From: Cyanophora paradoxa
Lineage: Eukaryota > Glaucocystophyceae > Cyanophorales > Cyanophoraceae
Length of the DNA: 64,000 bases
Direction of reading: 5' to 3'
Assembly: GCA_004431415.1 (NCBI GenBank)
Contig: QPMI01000168.1
Coordinates: 162,477 to 226,476, forward strand
The notes beneath the pieces were generated by a model. That model had not been told where the DNA came from, ran no database searches, and worked only from the letters and a program-made list of their open reading frames with translations. The translations under genes and the position numbers were made by a program. Positions 45,901-52,915 of the stretch are shown here, in pieces. Within the stretch, counting starts at the first letter, position 1, and each line of letters opens with the position of its first letter.

Positions 45901-47048
45901 AGGTATAAGTGTCCACTTTCGATTTTCACGTATGCAACCGATGGGGTTAGGTGGGTATTTCTGGTGTTTGGTTTATAAGTGAGTTCCGGTATTTCGGTCT
46001 TGTCGTCTTTGTCGATTGTGACAAAGCCAAGACGGTAAGGAGTAAGAACTTTTTCTACGATTTCCTCGAAAGTAAAGCCCCAATCATCACCCTCAACAGG
46101 TTCACGCCCACGAATCATTTTAAATATACCTTCATGCGACCAATTCACGGATTTATACTTACCTTTCCCTTGCGCTTTCTGAAATGCTCGGGCAAAGTGC
46201 ATAACAAGGACATCGGGAACACAACGACCCACTTTAAATTTATCGCCCCGGATAAAGAGTTCCTCCAACGTTTTCGCTTGTGGGTTCGTCTCATTGCGAA
46301 TATACTTCGAAATAATCATCGGGGCATATTGAGTATCACGAAGCGGTTGTAGTTGTCTCGGTGTATAAGTTTGGTTGTCCGTAGTAATGATTCGCTCGAA
46401 TGTCACGATGTTACCGTAAATATCATTTTGAACTACTACAAAGTACCGAAAATCCCGATTTCCCGCATTCTCTTTTAGAATTGCAAACATGAACTCTTGG
46501 ATATTCTCAACGCCCATCAGAGCTGGGAAGGTATTAAATGTGGTATTGATTTTGTCGAGTGCATTTAAAAAATTCGCTTTGGAACACTGAATGGAGAGCG
46601 GTTGGTTACTACTTGTCTTCTTCATCTCGTAGTAGAACGTACCATCTTCTTCGACTACATTAGAGTTAGCGGGCAATTTTGGGATCTGATCGGGTGTTAT
46701 GTCCTTGTAAATGCGGACATGCAAAGTTACCATGTTTCCGGGTGAGTTCTGGACATATTCGCGCAGGCTCGACATCATTTTCTCGAACGGATCCCGACGC
46801 TTGCGCGCCACCTTCTCGGCTTTCGCCGCCTTCTTCTGTTGCTTACGCTCAAACCGTTGGTAAAGAACACGATTCAGTTCAGTAATGGTATTATCTAACT
46901 TCTCCTCTCTCGGACGCTGGTAAGTGATCAGATCAAGGTACTCCTCAAACTTCTCACGAGTGATTTTATCGGTCACAAAGGCTTCCATCGCCTTCGCCAC
47001 CGTCTCTTGCTTCTTCTTTCGCAGTCTCAGATTCGATGCTCGGGGCAT
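42990..47048 (-). CDS. Replication protein: unassigned N-terminal region, SF1 helicase, C-terminal HNH-like motif
   Basis: 1352 residues from ATG 47048 to TAA 42992-42990. The helicase is clear: Walker A GIVPGVGKTF with K933, Walker B IFIDEICQF with D1005, then ATGDPYQNPP, a YTNRKAAE segment, THE VVQG motif (CHVVQGDT) and YTAITRTTEL, the order of SF1 helicases of the Pif1/RecD type. The last 50 residues have CLRC, then SVDRINN, H and N-C-F-L-S-H-I-K-C-N-C, resembling an HNH nuclease. The first 900 residues are not assigned. Within them KKQMLVSNIGQIGKQ (N716) and, 113 residues on, YPISVNTDCVYTI (D829) recall PolB motifs B and C, but no convincing motif A is seen. The gene probably covers the element's DNA synthesis. 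Confidence 0.85.
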   Translation of the reverse strand: MPRASNLRLRKKKQETVAKAMEAFVTDKITREKFEEYLDLITYQRPREEKLDNTITELNRVLYQRFERKQQKKAAKAEKVARKRRDPFEKMMSSLREYVQNSPGNMVTLHVRIYKDITPDQIPKLPANSNVVEEDGTFYYEMKKTSSNQPLSIQCSKANFLNALDKINTTFNTFPALMGVENIQEFMFAILKENAGNRDFRYFVVVQNDIYGNIVTFERIITTDNQTYTPRQLQPLRDTQYAPMIISKYIRNETNPQAKTLEELFIRGDKFKVGRCVPDVLVMHFARAFQKAQGKGKYKSVNWSHEGIFKMIRGREPVEGDDWGFTFEEIVEKVLTPYRLGFVTIDKDDKTEIPELTYKPNTRNTHLTPSVAYVKIESGHLYLLNENLKSLTHSFNGSKSNSDTNLSVGSRFKIIKQRKHREFAATPEDIVKIINSEEMKNQSKISICYSGYLDDLLKTFIVDVNYQVHAGLSPMRKVTHIHFMYGEKSITITPPGSDTDVETAYQINFKDAEYRDKFERLNLLMYLSLVNTNNMSTYNDQTATAFRIGSQTALRGFFDLDKETIEEIWWNRNIYENDGCKEYAAIIAKQIEFVPVISKFDYFQKTVVTSVEQIENCNFYYVKLKSKFFKTMKNSDGTTYELNIYDRYKRMLIDSRYNVIPGLVLKKHYEDLKDDITIKAVLRPYKLVPNYSCDVIKQIMESDLHPTDKKQMLVSNIGQIGKQKNHKVKTTIFNKRDDAVEFQKQHGGEVKLYVFGKDPTTYDPTCYVVAEENITEPHFYYVNQEAEKYLTNGFLPFHNLMYSIMRMNLYEKTVELSKKGSYPISVNTDCVYTISCDPIETYTFDRNNYDNIGKFSVNHCPNFIKKFIGKNKEFELKKLHYGKIERDEDFLKLEKLNYIVHSVVDEYNTPAICDTLETLKRCIILGIVPGVGKTFIATQLAKRYQNPLFIVPTNKRIRDMKLQHGLHNVKTIYDALHLKVDDSNMDEVVGGNAAGLAEYDAIFIDEICQFTVSELAALAHIMLVLFPDKVYIATGDPYQNPPIQNMTVDQKQYYSYILRLLFQNELVLKVNKRHKSQKDKDTVEAIKQDLFDGMSIPDVIKKYKFETVDTLGKDDRAIVYTNRKAAEVNLQLHKMNHGEDVPIYAKGVEIVAKQRIVKSGVTIHNGFTYTIKAFDDKEFVIEDVATNEVITLDPPAMRYFALPYAYTCHVVQGDTIECENGNIVIYESGAPYVSAEWFYTAITRTTELSRVKIYHDGYEWADFVVNMKKFNERLEQYKEQDRKANRPFDEKDYVNWEWIKKRYGKQYGHCLRCYGGMDFDLSVISVDRINNALPHTTKNCFLSHIKCNCAAQ

Positions 47049-47278
47049 TTTGCTTGTTTTTCTTATTCTATACTTAGAAAAGAATTCTTTAAGTCATTTT
47101 ATTCCATGAGATTTTTTGACCGATCGGGAAAATCCACCGAACGGGCATTATGTAAAAATAAAGAAGTGTTGACCATCATTTGATGATTCTAAAAATAACT
47201 CGAAGTGAACGCCTAACGTTTCAGCGCGATTACCGCGGGTTTTGGTCTTCTCAGAGCAAGCGCGCTGAGAAAAACCAA
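47049..47278. promoter_or_regulatory. Promoter of the replication gene
   Basis: On the minus strand, upstream of ATG 47048, lies TTCTTTTCTAAGTATAGAAT followed by AAGAAAAAC. TATAGAA is about 25 bases from the ATG. A related TTCTTTTC word precedes the major capsid and ATPase genes. Confidence 0.45.
47238..47276. other. Imperfect hairpin between replication gene and 84-residue gene
   Basis: TTCTCAG at 47248-47254 pairs with CTGAGAA at 47265-47271 around a 10-base loop AGCAAGCGCG. Outer arms GGTTTT and AAAACC can add pairs with a bulge. It lies just 3' of the 84-residue gene, so it could be a terminator or a replication structure. Confidence 0.5.
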
Positions 47279-47533
47279 TTAACAATATATCGGCGGACGT
47301 CCTCGATTGGTACGAGGAACACCAAATAGATATTTTACGAAACATACCGCATTAGCAATATAAGCGTTTTGTGAACTCTTCACAATCTTCATAGATCGAT
47401 AACATTCATCGGAATTATAAAGCTCAGTCAATTGTTTCGATAGTTTCTGACTGTACTTTTTCAAATACTCCTGTCCTTTCTCTGTCTTTCGCCAACGGTA
47501 AATTGCGCGTTTCTGGGCTTCGCTTGTCGTCAT
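47279..47533 (-). CDS. Small viral protein, 84 residues, unknown
   Basis: ATG 47533 to TAA 47279-47281. The N-terminal half is helical and basic (SEAQKRAIYRWRKTEKGQEY, LKKYSQKLSKQL). The C-terminal part has three Cys and ends RGRPPIYC. I do not recognise it; the first half could be a small DNA-binding helix pair. Its upstream region on the minus strand has TATAAAG about 35-40 bases before the start and the palindrome ACTATATAGT closer in. The frame is supported by this promoter-like sequence and by the lack of any other gene here. Confidence 0.6.
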   Translation of the reverse strand: MTTSEAQKRAIYRWRKTEKGQEYLKKYSQKLSKQLTELYNSDECYRSMKIVKSSQNAYIANAVCFVKYLFGVPRTNRGRPPIYC

Positions 47534-47724
47534 TGCTATATCACTGTTACTATATAGTAAGAAATCTTTATATCCTTTTTGTTATTGGTATAGATCTTTT
47601 ACAGAACATTGTCATTTTTGTTGCATCGTTAATAAGAAGATGCCCGGAAAAATAAGCCGAAGGTCTTCGCCTCCTCGATTCTACGAATGAACCCCGTAGA
47701 ACAGGTGATGAAAAAGCGTGATAC

Positions 47725-47913
47725 ATGGATATCACTACTTATCTACAACGCCGCTTAAAAAAAATTAAGCAAAACGTGAGCGCTAAAATTCGGAGATGGA
47801 TGTTTAACGCTATTCTTTGTAAAGAAAATTTTATCGTTAGAATGATGCTTAACGCTGGGCTTCGCAAATGTCGGGCTATGCCCTCATGTATCCCGGACGG
47901 ATGCGCAATTTAG
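47725..47913 (+). CDS. Possible small basic protein, 62 residues
   Basis: ATG 47725 opens MDITTYLQRRLKKIKQNVSA, followed by an R/K-rich helix and a Cys-containing tail. It overlaps the 3' end of the opposite-strand basic gene by 38 bases. Two shorter plus-strand frames precede it (ATG 47641, 16 residues; ATG 47688, 23 residues). Without a homologue it is only a candidate. Confidence 0.25.
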   Translation: MDITTYLQRRLKKIKQNVSAKIRRWMFNAILCKENFIVRMMLNAGLRKCRAMPSCIPDGCAI

Positions 47914-48625
47914 CGAATCCTGAAAGCATCGGCGCACCATTTGGAATCGAGTTAATCGGGTCAGATTGTGATGTAGCAACCCTTAGTATATTCTTGTTAA
48001 GCACCGGCAAATCCGTTTTATTGGATTCTTGGTAATCAATCGTTTTAGCGATTAATTCATTTGTTGCGGTCTTTTCTTCTTTGATTGGATCCGGTAGGAC
48101 ATCGAACGTAACATCGGGTTTCTTTGCTACCTTCTTTTTGGTTATCGGTTCCTCCGTTATCTTCTTCTCTTTCTCTACCTCTTCTGCGATACCATCAACG
48201 AGACTTTTAGCATGTCTGTATGGTACTGTTCTTAGATTACCTTTTGTTGATCTAATAAAGTAGCGGTTCCGGCGGTCTTTTTCTGAATAAGTTGAATATA
48301 GACGCTCACCACCATCGAGAAGTTTAAGAAGAGTCGATTTTTTCGCTACTTTATCAAGCGTTGCGCTTTTGAATTGCCCCTTTTTGATACCACGCTTAGC
48401 GCCCGGCATCTTGTTTAGCGGGACTTGATCAATAAGAGCGTTAGAATCGTTAGTATCATCTACCGGCGCCACAGCATGGGAATTAATTGTATTATCGATA
48501 GTCTTATCAATATCACCGCTTTCGTATGCTGCGGTTCCTTTCGATTTCTTGTATTGCTTCCGTTGTGGTTCTGCCTGTTCAACGGGTTTTTCTAAGAAAT
48601 TCTTCGGTTGAGTCTTACGAGCCAT
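47876..48625 (-). CDS. Basic viral protein, 249 residues, probably structural
   Basis: ATG 48625 to TAG 47876-47878. It is rich in Lys, Asp and Thr, with charged low-complexity regions, a KMPGAKRGIKKGQF segment in the middle, RLYSTYSEKDRRNRYFIRS, an acidic-basic stretch (AEEVEKEKKITEEP, KKKVAKKP) and a C-terminal LSGFAKLRIRPGYMRA. It lies 61 bases downstream of the penton gene on the same strand and so sits in the morphogenesis cluster. A core or minor capsid cement protein is a reasonable guess; no family is recognised. There is no Ulp1-type protease triad in it. Confidence 0.75.
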   Translation of the reverse strand: MARKTQPKNFLEKPVEQAEPQRKQYKKSKGTAAYESGDIDKTIDNTINSHAVAPVDDTNDSNALIDQVPLNKMPGAKRGIKKGQFKSATLDKVAKKSTLLKLLDGGERLYSTYSEKDRRNRYFIRSTKGNLRTVPYRHAKSLVDGIAEEVEKEKKITEEPITKKKVAKKPDVTFDVLPDPIKEEKTATNELIAKTIDYQESNKTDLPVLNKNILRVATSQSDPINSIPNGAPMLSGFAKLRIRPGYMRA

Positions 48626-48686
48626 TTGTAATACTGAAACAAAAATAATTAGCGATATATCATATCACATTTAGCGGATAATTGGC

Positions 48687-49589
48687 TTAATAGTTTCGAC
48701 CAAACGGTAGATAAACAGCCTCTAAATCTCTTATGATACTCTTTAATGATGCTTTTGTTAGTTCTTGTTCATCTTCGGTGAAAAGTTCTAATGTCATTGA
48801 CCAATCCGTGGTAATATCAGTTTCTACACCATTCCAATACGTTAAACGCACTTTTAGCGTCTCAACTTCCACTAATCCGTTTTGTTCATGAATGATCATA
48901 GAGTTATTGGTAGAATCATATTTTAGAAGATGTCCTACCTCTTGGTCAATCTCAATTTTAGCGAGCGCTTTATCGTCGCTGGTATTCTTGCTTACATAAT
49001 TGCCTTTGAGTGGATCCACATGTAAAAGGATGTACGAATTAAACAGTAGATCGACCGCTATGACGCTGTCAATGTAATTGGTATATGTGTAAGCACCAAC
49101 CGTTACCGGTAAATCGAACAGAACCGATGGGTAACCTTCCGCTGACTCTTGCGGTACCGTTTCTGGGAATCCAAGGAAATTGGCTAAAATAAGACTATCA
49201 AACTTAATATTGAATTCACTTTCACACATAAATCTCAATGTCATTGTGATTGGATTATATGATACATTGAAGTGACGGGTATAAGTTGTTCCCGCTGTAC
49301 TATATACCTGTGTTGATATCGTAGCATTTAGAAGATTTACTAAACTATCTATGGTATATGATCCTTTCGCAATGAGATTATTTTTATTTTTAATAACACC
49401 TCCTGCGTCATATGTTGATGTTGTGAGTACTCCATCTTGGCTTAGATTGTAAATGTTATTGAACATTTCGAAATTAGTAACGCGACATGCTTTAACATTT
49501 TGGATTGCATGGGGAAGTTTATAAGAATAGTTTGTGGGGGTTCCTTCGTCCCGGTCTCGGGAATCAATATTTAGATAATAACGCGTCAT
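48687..49589 (-). CDS. Minor capsid protein, penton type (single jelly roll)
   Basis: 300 residues, ATG 49589 to TAA 48687-48689. It begins TRYYLNIDSRDRDEGTPTNY, the start motif seen in penton proteins of Polinton-like viruses and related double-jelly-roll viruses (xINSRxRxxxTxxxF). The rest is beta-rich with alternating polar/hydrophobic stretches (YTIDSLVNLLNATISTQVY; LRFMCESEFNIKFDSLILANF LGF). It is divergent from the major capsid gene across 53 bases, an arrangement that suits coordinated late expression. It should form the five-fold vertices of the capsid. Confidence 0.85.
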   Translation of the reverse strand: MTRYYLNIDSRDRDEGTPTNYSYKLPHAIQNVKACRVTNFEMFNNIYNLSQDGVLTTSTYDAGGVIKNKNNLIAKGSYTIDSLVNLLNATISTQVYSTAGTTYTRHFNVSYNPITMTLRFMCESEFNIKFDSLILANFLGFPETVPQESAEGYPSVLFDLPVTVGAYTYTNYIDSVIAVDLLFNSYILLHVDPLKGNYVSKNTSDDKALAKIEIDQEVGHLLKYDSTNNSMIIHEQNGLVEVETLKVRLTYWNGVETDITTDWSMTLELFTEDEQELTKASLKSIIRDLEAVYLPFGRNY

Positions 49590-49642
49590 TCTGTTTAATA
49601 AAGTAAATTAAAATTTTCTTTTCGTATTTTAAACATAAGATC
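49590..49642. promoter_or_regulatory. 53-bp bidirectional promoter, penton / major capsid
   Basis: Almost pure A/T (TTTAATAAAGTAAATTAAAA then TTTTCTTTTCGTATTTTAAA). TTCTTTTC lies at 49616-49623, 20 bases before the MCP ATG. The opposite strand has TTTAAAATACGAAAAG. It is the only space available for both promoters. Confidence 0.6.
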
Positions 49643-50869
49643 ATGTCGATTTCAGGCACAACGCTTAAGGACCTCCTTGTTACTCCCGGATCGGATCAAA
49701 TTTATCTATCACCCGGTCTTCAAATCGGAACCAACCCCAAATATAAGCCGTTCCTTGAACAGGTTCGCCCACGCGGTAACACTTTCGGATTCAAAACGAC
49801 CGCTTATTTTGATCTACCACGCAAGCAACTACTAAGTGGCGTTTCGCTTTACTTTAAGGTTACTACCGCTGGTGGTGTGGAATGCACACTACCCAATGGT
49901 GGCGCTTCTTTCATTAAAGAAGTTCGCTTTACCCATGGTGGGTTTAAGTATATGATTCCTGGTGATTGGATTACTGTAAACACTCTGATCGATAATGATT
50001 ACGCCACGCTGAGTAGCATGTATCTTTCGCTTGGACTTGATACCGAGACAAACCGCGCATCTACCAATTATTCATCTGAGTACGTAGTGAAAATTCCCGC
50101 TGCTTTCTGGGATGATAGTTACTTCCCCCTCTGTTGCCTGGCGGAAATGCCCGCTATTGAGGTAGACTTCCGCGAACCTTCGGTTGTAGAAGTTCCCGCT
50201 GGTGGATCTGTCGCCATGACTGATTGCGGGCTAATCTGTCAATTCGTTAATATCGCTTCTGCGGAGGCGGAGACTCTCATTAAAATGGCGAATGAACAGG
50301 GAGGTATTCGTATTCCGATTACGGAAGTCATCCACAAAAAGACGCGATCGCTGAAAACCGCCGATTCTGGTGAGGCGGTCGAGGTTTCACTCGCTAACGT
50401 TTCCGGTCTGGTTCATTCCATTATTATGACTGTTCGCGATGTCAACAAACTGGAGAAATACACTCATTCTGATTTCCGCGGTTACACTTCTGCGGTTAAA
50501 ATCGATGAATTCCAAATTTTCCATAATAACCGATCGCTTGAAATCTCTAATAAACCCATTTCTGGTTTCCTCTCCGCTGCTAATCATATTCCTACACATT
50601 ACAAGGGTTGCACTGTTGGAAACAATGACTTTGGCTTCGAAAATGCTTGTATCTACGGTGTTGTTCTCTCTAAATCTGGGAAGGATTCGCTCCATAATTC
50701 AGTCATGGGTTATCAAGATTTCTTCAACTCTGCAAGTTCGTACATGGATCTGACCGTTTCCGGTTGCACAGATGCTGCACCGGTTCAGGTTGACATTTAC
50801 GCGCTCCGTCACAATGTCATGATACTCAATGGCTACAACATTTCGACTCTGAAAGTCTCCAACTTTTAA
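49643..50869 (+). CDS. Major capsid protein, double jelly roll type
   Basis: 408 residues, ATG 49643 to TAA 50867-50869. It opens MSISGTTLKDLLVTPGSDQI then GLQIGTNPKYKPFLEQVRPR, with TAYFDLPRKQLLSGVSLYFK soon after. Beta strands alternate with loops throughout, a Gly/Ser-rich distribution typical of trimeric double-jelly-roll MCPs, and the length is normal for PLVs. The C-terminal VDIYALRHNVMILNGYN followed by LKVSNF resembles PLV and virophage capsid ends. Assignment as MCP rests on this plus its neighbours (penton divergent, ATPase downstream). It would form the pseudo-hexameric capsomers. Confidence 0.88.
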   Translation: MSISGTTLKDLLVTPGSDQIYLSPGLQIGTNPKYKPFLEQVRPRGNTFGFKTTAYFDLPRKQLLSGVSLYFKVTTAGGVECTLPNGGASFIKEVRFTHGGFKYMIPGDWITVNTLIDNDYATLSSMYLSLGLDTETNRASTNYSSEYVVKIPAAFWDDSYFPLCCLAEMPAIEVDFREPSVVEVPAGGSVAMTDCGLICQFVNIASAEAETLIKMANEQGGIRIPITEVIHKKTRSLKTADSGEAVEVSLANVSGLVHSIIMTVRDVNKLEKYTHSDFRGYTSAVKIDEFQIFHNNRSLEISNKPISGFLSAANHIPTHYKGCTVGNNDFGFENACIYGVVLSKSGKDSLHNSVMGYQDFFNSASSYMDLTVSGCTDAAPVQVDIYALRHNVMILNGYNISTLKVSNF

Positions 50870-50968
50870 AAGTTCTTTTCTTTCCTAAGAATAAGAACCC
50901 CCGAAAGTTGCGTATTGGTTAGCGCATTATTTTGTTTTTTATCTTATTACTGTAACGGACACACTGTA

Positions 50969-51721
50969 ATGGATATAGATTTAAATGATATTCCCGAATT
51001 CGAGCCGGCAAAAACAGCTAAATTACCGTCGCGTTTCTTACTGGCTGGTAGGTCTAATTCTGGAAAAACGACATATTGCAAATATCTACTTTATGAACTG
51101 CGTGATAAGATCGATCAAATCGTAGTGTTTAGTTCCACTGCATTTACGGGTCAATTCAAAGATATAACGCATCCTGGAAATATCTACGAGGAATGGGACG
51201 ATAATGTGGTGATAAAACTAATTAGTATGCAAAAGAAACGAATCGAAAACAATGAGAAACATAATAGTTTGGTAATAATTTTAGATGACATGATCGGTTC
51301 CACACTGAATATGGAAACAAATATGACCTTAAAAAAACTTGTTACAAGTGGAAGACATTATAATATTACCGTAATTTTCAATGTTCAGCGTTTATGTTCT
51401 ATTTCTACTACCATTCGTCGTAATGTGGAATTCGTGGTTTTCTTCAATATTTTAGGGAATGAGAAAGAGTTTCAATGTGCTTATGATGAATATAACGCTG
51501 GAATGGATAGGAAGACCTACAAAGAACTACATAGACTTTGGGGTTACAATTATCAGACCGTCATAACTGGATTGCAAGGATATGATATAAAGACCTATAC
51601 CGATCGCGCAATATTGACAGATGATGACATGAAAGCGTTTCGCAAGTTTGTTAAGAAACGAGCGATAAAAAAGAGAGAATCGTTAAGAATTAGTAATGAA
51701 CCCACGACTATTATGGTTTAG
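50969..51721 (+). CDS. DNA-packaging ATPase (FtsK/HerA, A32-like)
   Basis: 250 residues from ATG 50969; the frame is open further upstream but lacks an ATG there. Walker A is LLAGRSNSGKTTYCKYLL (K33), Walker B is LVIILDDM (D106, D107), and a sensor-like IFNVQRLCSIS region follows. The tail is basic (KKRAIKKRESLR). This is the packaging ATPase of the Polinton/PLV/virophage group, which pumps the genome into capsids. It ends 11 bases before the right TIR. A TTCTTTTC word lies at 50873-50880, directly after the MCP stop. Confidence 0.9.
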   Translation: MDIDLNDIPEFEPAKTAKLPSRFLLAGRSNSGKTTYCKYLLYELRDKIDQIVVFSSTAFTGQFKDITHPGNIYEEWDDNVVIKLISMQKKRIENNEKHNSLVIILDDMIGSTLNMETNMTLKKLVTSGRHYNITVIFNVQRLCSISTTIRRNVEFVVFFNILGNEKEFQCAYDEYNAGMDRKTYKELHRLWGYNYQTVITGLQGYDIKTYTDRAILTDDDMKAFRKFVKKRAIKKRESLRISNEPTTIMV

Positions 51722-51732
51722 GTTTGTTTACA

Positions 51733-52239
51733 GAGCATGAATTATTTTTATTAAACTTTTGGTTAAAAGTTACAGTGAATCGTGCGGAATCTTTGTAGAA
51801 GAGTCGCGAAAAAAGTCTTACTGTTTATCGTGCGGAATCTTGTGGAATTGTGCGGAATTATAGGGTTATCGTGCGGAATCGATTGTACAATGATCTCCTT
51901 ACTGTCTATCGTGCGGAGTCCTCGGAGACACTGCCCAGAAAAAGGTTTTATCGATTGAATTATCGATCTTGACACTGAGCCTTACGGCGATTTTCGAAAA
52001 GATTCGATGCTGTTACGGTGGATCGTGCGGTGATTCGATGAAGTGGTATTTTATCGATTGAATTATCGATCGTGAAACTAAAATTATCGATCGTGAAACT
52101 AAAATTATCGATCGTGAAACTAAAATTATCGATCGTGACACTGAGCCTTACGGCGATTTTCGAAAAGACTCGATGCTGTTACGGTGGATCGTGCGGTCGC
52201 GCGAGGTTATTGTTTGGAGACACTGCGCCAAGCTGAGCT
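51733..52239 (-). repeat. Terminal inverted repeat, right (507 bp)
   Basis: Reverse complement of 41433-41939, with no difference seen. It carries the mirrored ATCGTGCGG boxes and the 21-bp repeats at about 52054-52137. Confidence 0.95.
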
Positions 52240-52501
52240 GCATGTACCTGATGTTGATAACAGTGGTATGCTTTGCGAGATACCATGTATGCTGCTCTCC
52301 AAACATTCGGTCCAGGGGTTGTCATTTTCCACTCCAACTTCGAGCCTGGCGAAATCGTTGCGATGAAAGCCGTTCTTCAGCGAGGGGTACGAGAATGTCT
52401 GGCGATTCGGAAGCAGTGCTGAAATCTCTTTGCAGAGTCACATATACACGGAAGTGCTGCGCAATGGTGGGGCACGCGAATGGTATCCAGGATCGCTATA
52501 A
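52240..52501 (+). pseudogene. Host coiled-coil gene, 3' part, beyond the provirus
   Basis: Starts with the second GCATG (52240-52244). Without the insertion and one GCATG the codon CAT joins GTA, so the frame runs on as VPDVDNS. Intron about 52264-52313 (GTATGC to GTCCAG) leads to GVVIFHSNFEPGEIVAMKAV then LQRG. Another intron (about 52388-52436, GTACGA to TTTGCAG) leads to SHIYTEVLRNGGAREWYPG and TAA at 52499-52501. Everything fits an intact gene apart from the insertion. Its expression on this allele should be broken unless the virus is excised. Confidence 0.65.
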
Positions 52502-52652
52502 AAATCACATCGACCCTTTCGTCCCATGTAGATGGTCACCAGAGTTCTCCAAGCCTGCCCCTTCAAACCGAAGTCAGCTGGAAGTTGTTTGCCCTGTTCC
52601 CTCTAGATCTGTCCGGACTGGGCCCCCTCTGTCCGACGGTCCGGGCTGGGCC

Positions 52653-52915
52653 CGCCAGTCGCTTCCGGAGCGGGTGCGACCCTTCCTCTTGGAGTGGGCG
52701 ACGGCGGTGCCCTACATCCGCGCCCCCGAGGCCTTCCGGCAGCTCGCCCTCGGCGCGGTGCCGGGCGCCCTGGCCTCGACCGCGCCCTCTCGCGGCACCG
52801 GTACCCGGGCCCCAGGGAGGCCAGCGATGCCGACCTGGCAAGCCTGGGCCCCGGCCCTCGAGCTCCCACGGGCCTGGCCCCGGAGCTCGAGGGGGAGTCC
52901 TAGGCCTCCTGCGCG
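52653..52915 (+). pseudogene. Partial copy of the TIR-like C-terminal exon
   Basis: Reads FPERVRPF then LLEWATAVPYIRAPEAFRQL and ALGAV, nearly identical to the last exon of the LRR-TIR gene (34860-35165, opposite strand). After ALGAV it diverges through deletions, then shares GAGGGGGAGTCCT near the end. There is no start codon or upstream exon. It is an isolated, inverted duplicate about 17.5 kb away from its source, now on the other side of the provirus. Confidence 0.8.

Larger units (their letters stand above)
41433..52239. mobile_element. Integrated Polinton-like virus, 10,807 bp
   Basis: An AT-rich island in GC-rich host DNA, bounded by 507-bp terminal inverted repeats and a 5-bp target duplication. 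Genes: rve integrase (-), 1352-residue replication protein (-), 84-residue protein (-), basic 249-residue protein (-), penton-type minor capsid (-), major capsid (+), packaging ATPase (+). All frames are open, with no introns seen, against an intron-rich host. The MCP, penton, ATPase and rve integrase set is the defining core of Polinton-like viruses. Missing or unrecognised: Ulp1-type maturation protease and a canonical protein-primed PolB. It is short for the group. Intact frames and identical ends suggest recent insertion. Confidence 0.95.

Noticed and set aside
50915-50968. Upstream extension of the packaging ATPase
   Set aside because: The open frame begins at TTG with no ATG before 50969. 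ATG 50969 starts just ahead of the conserved region.
41433-52239. Virus-bearing stretch as contamination or assembly chimera
   Set aside because: Exact TSD, identical TIRs and a host exon that rejoins in frame argue for true integration. Read coverage would settle it.
41433-52239. Classical Maverick/Polinton, Ngaro or retrotransposon
   Set aside because: No canonical protein-primed PolB with motif A, no protease, no tyrosine recombinase and no reverse transcriptase were found. MCP and penton genes make it virus-like.
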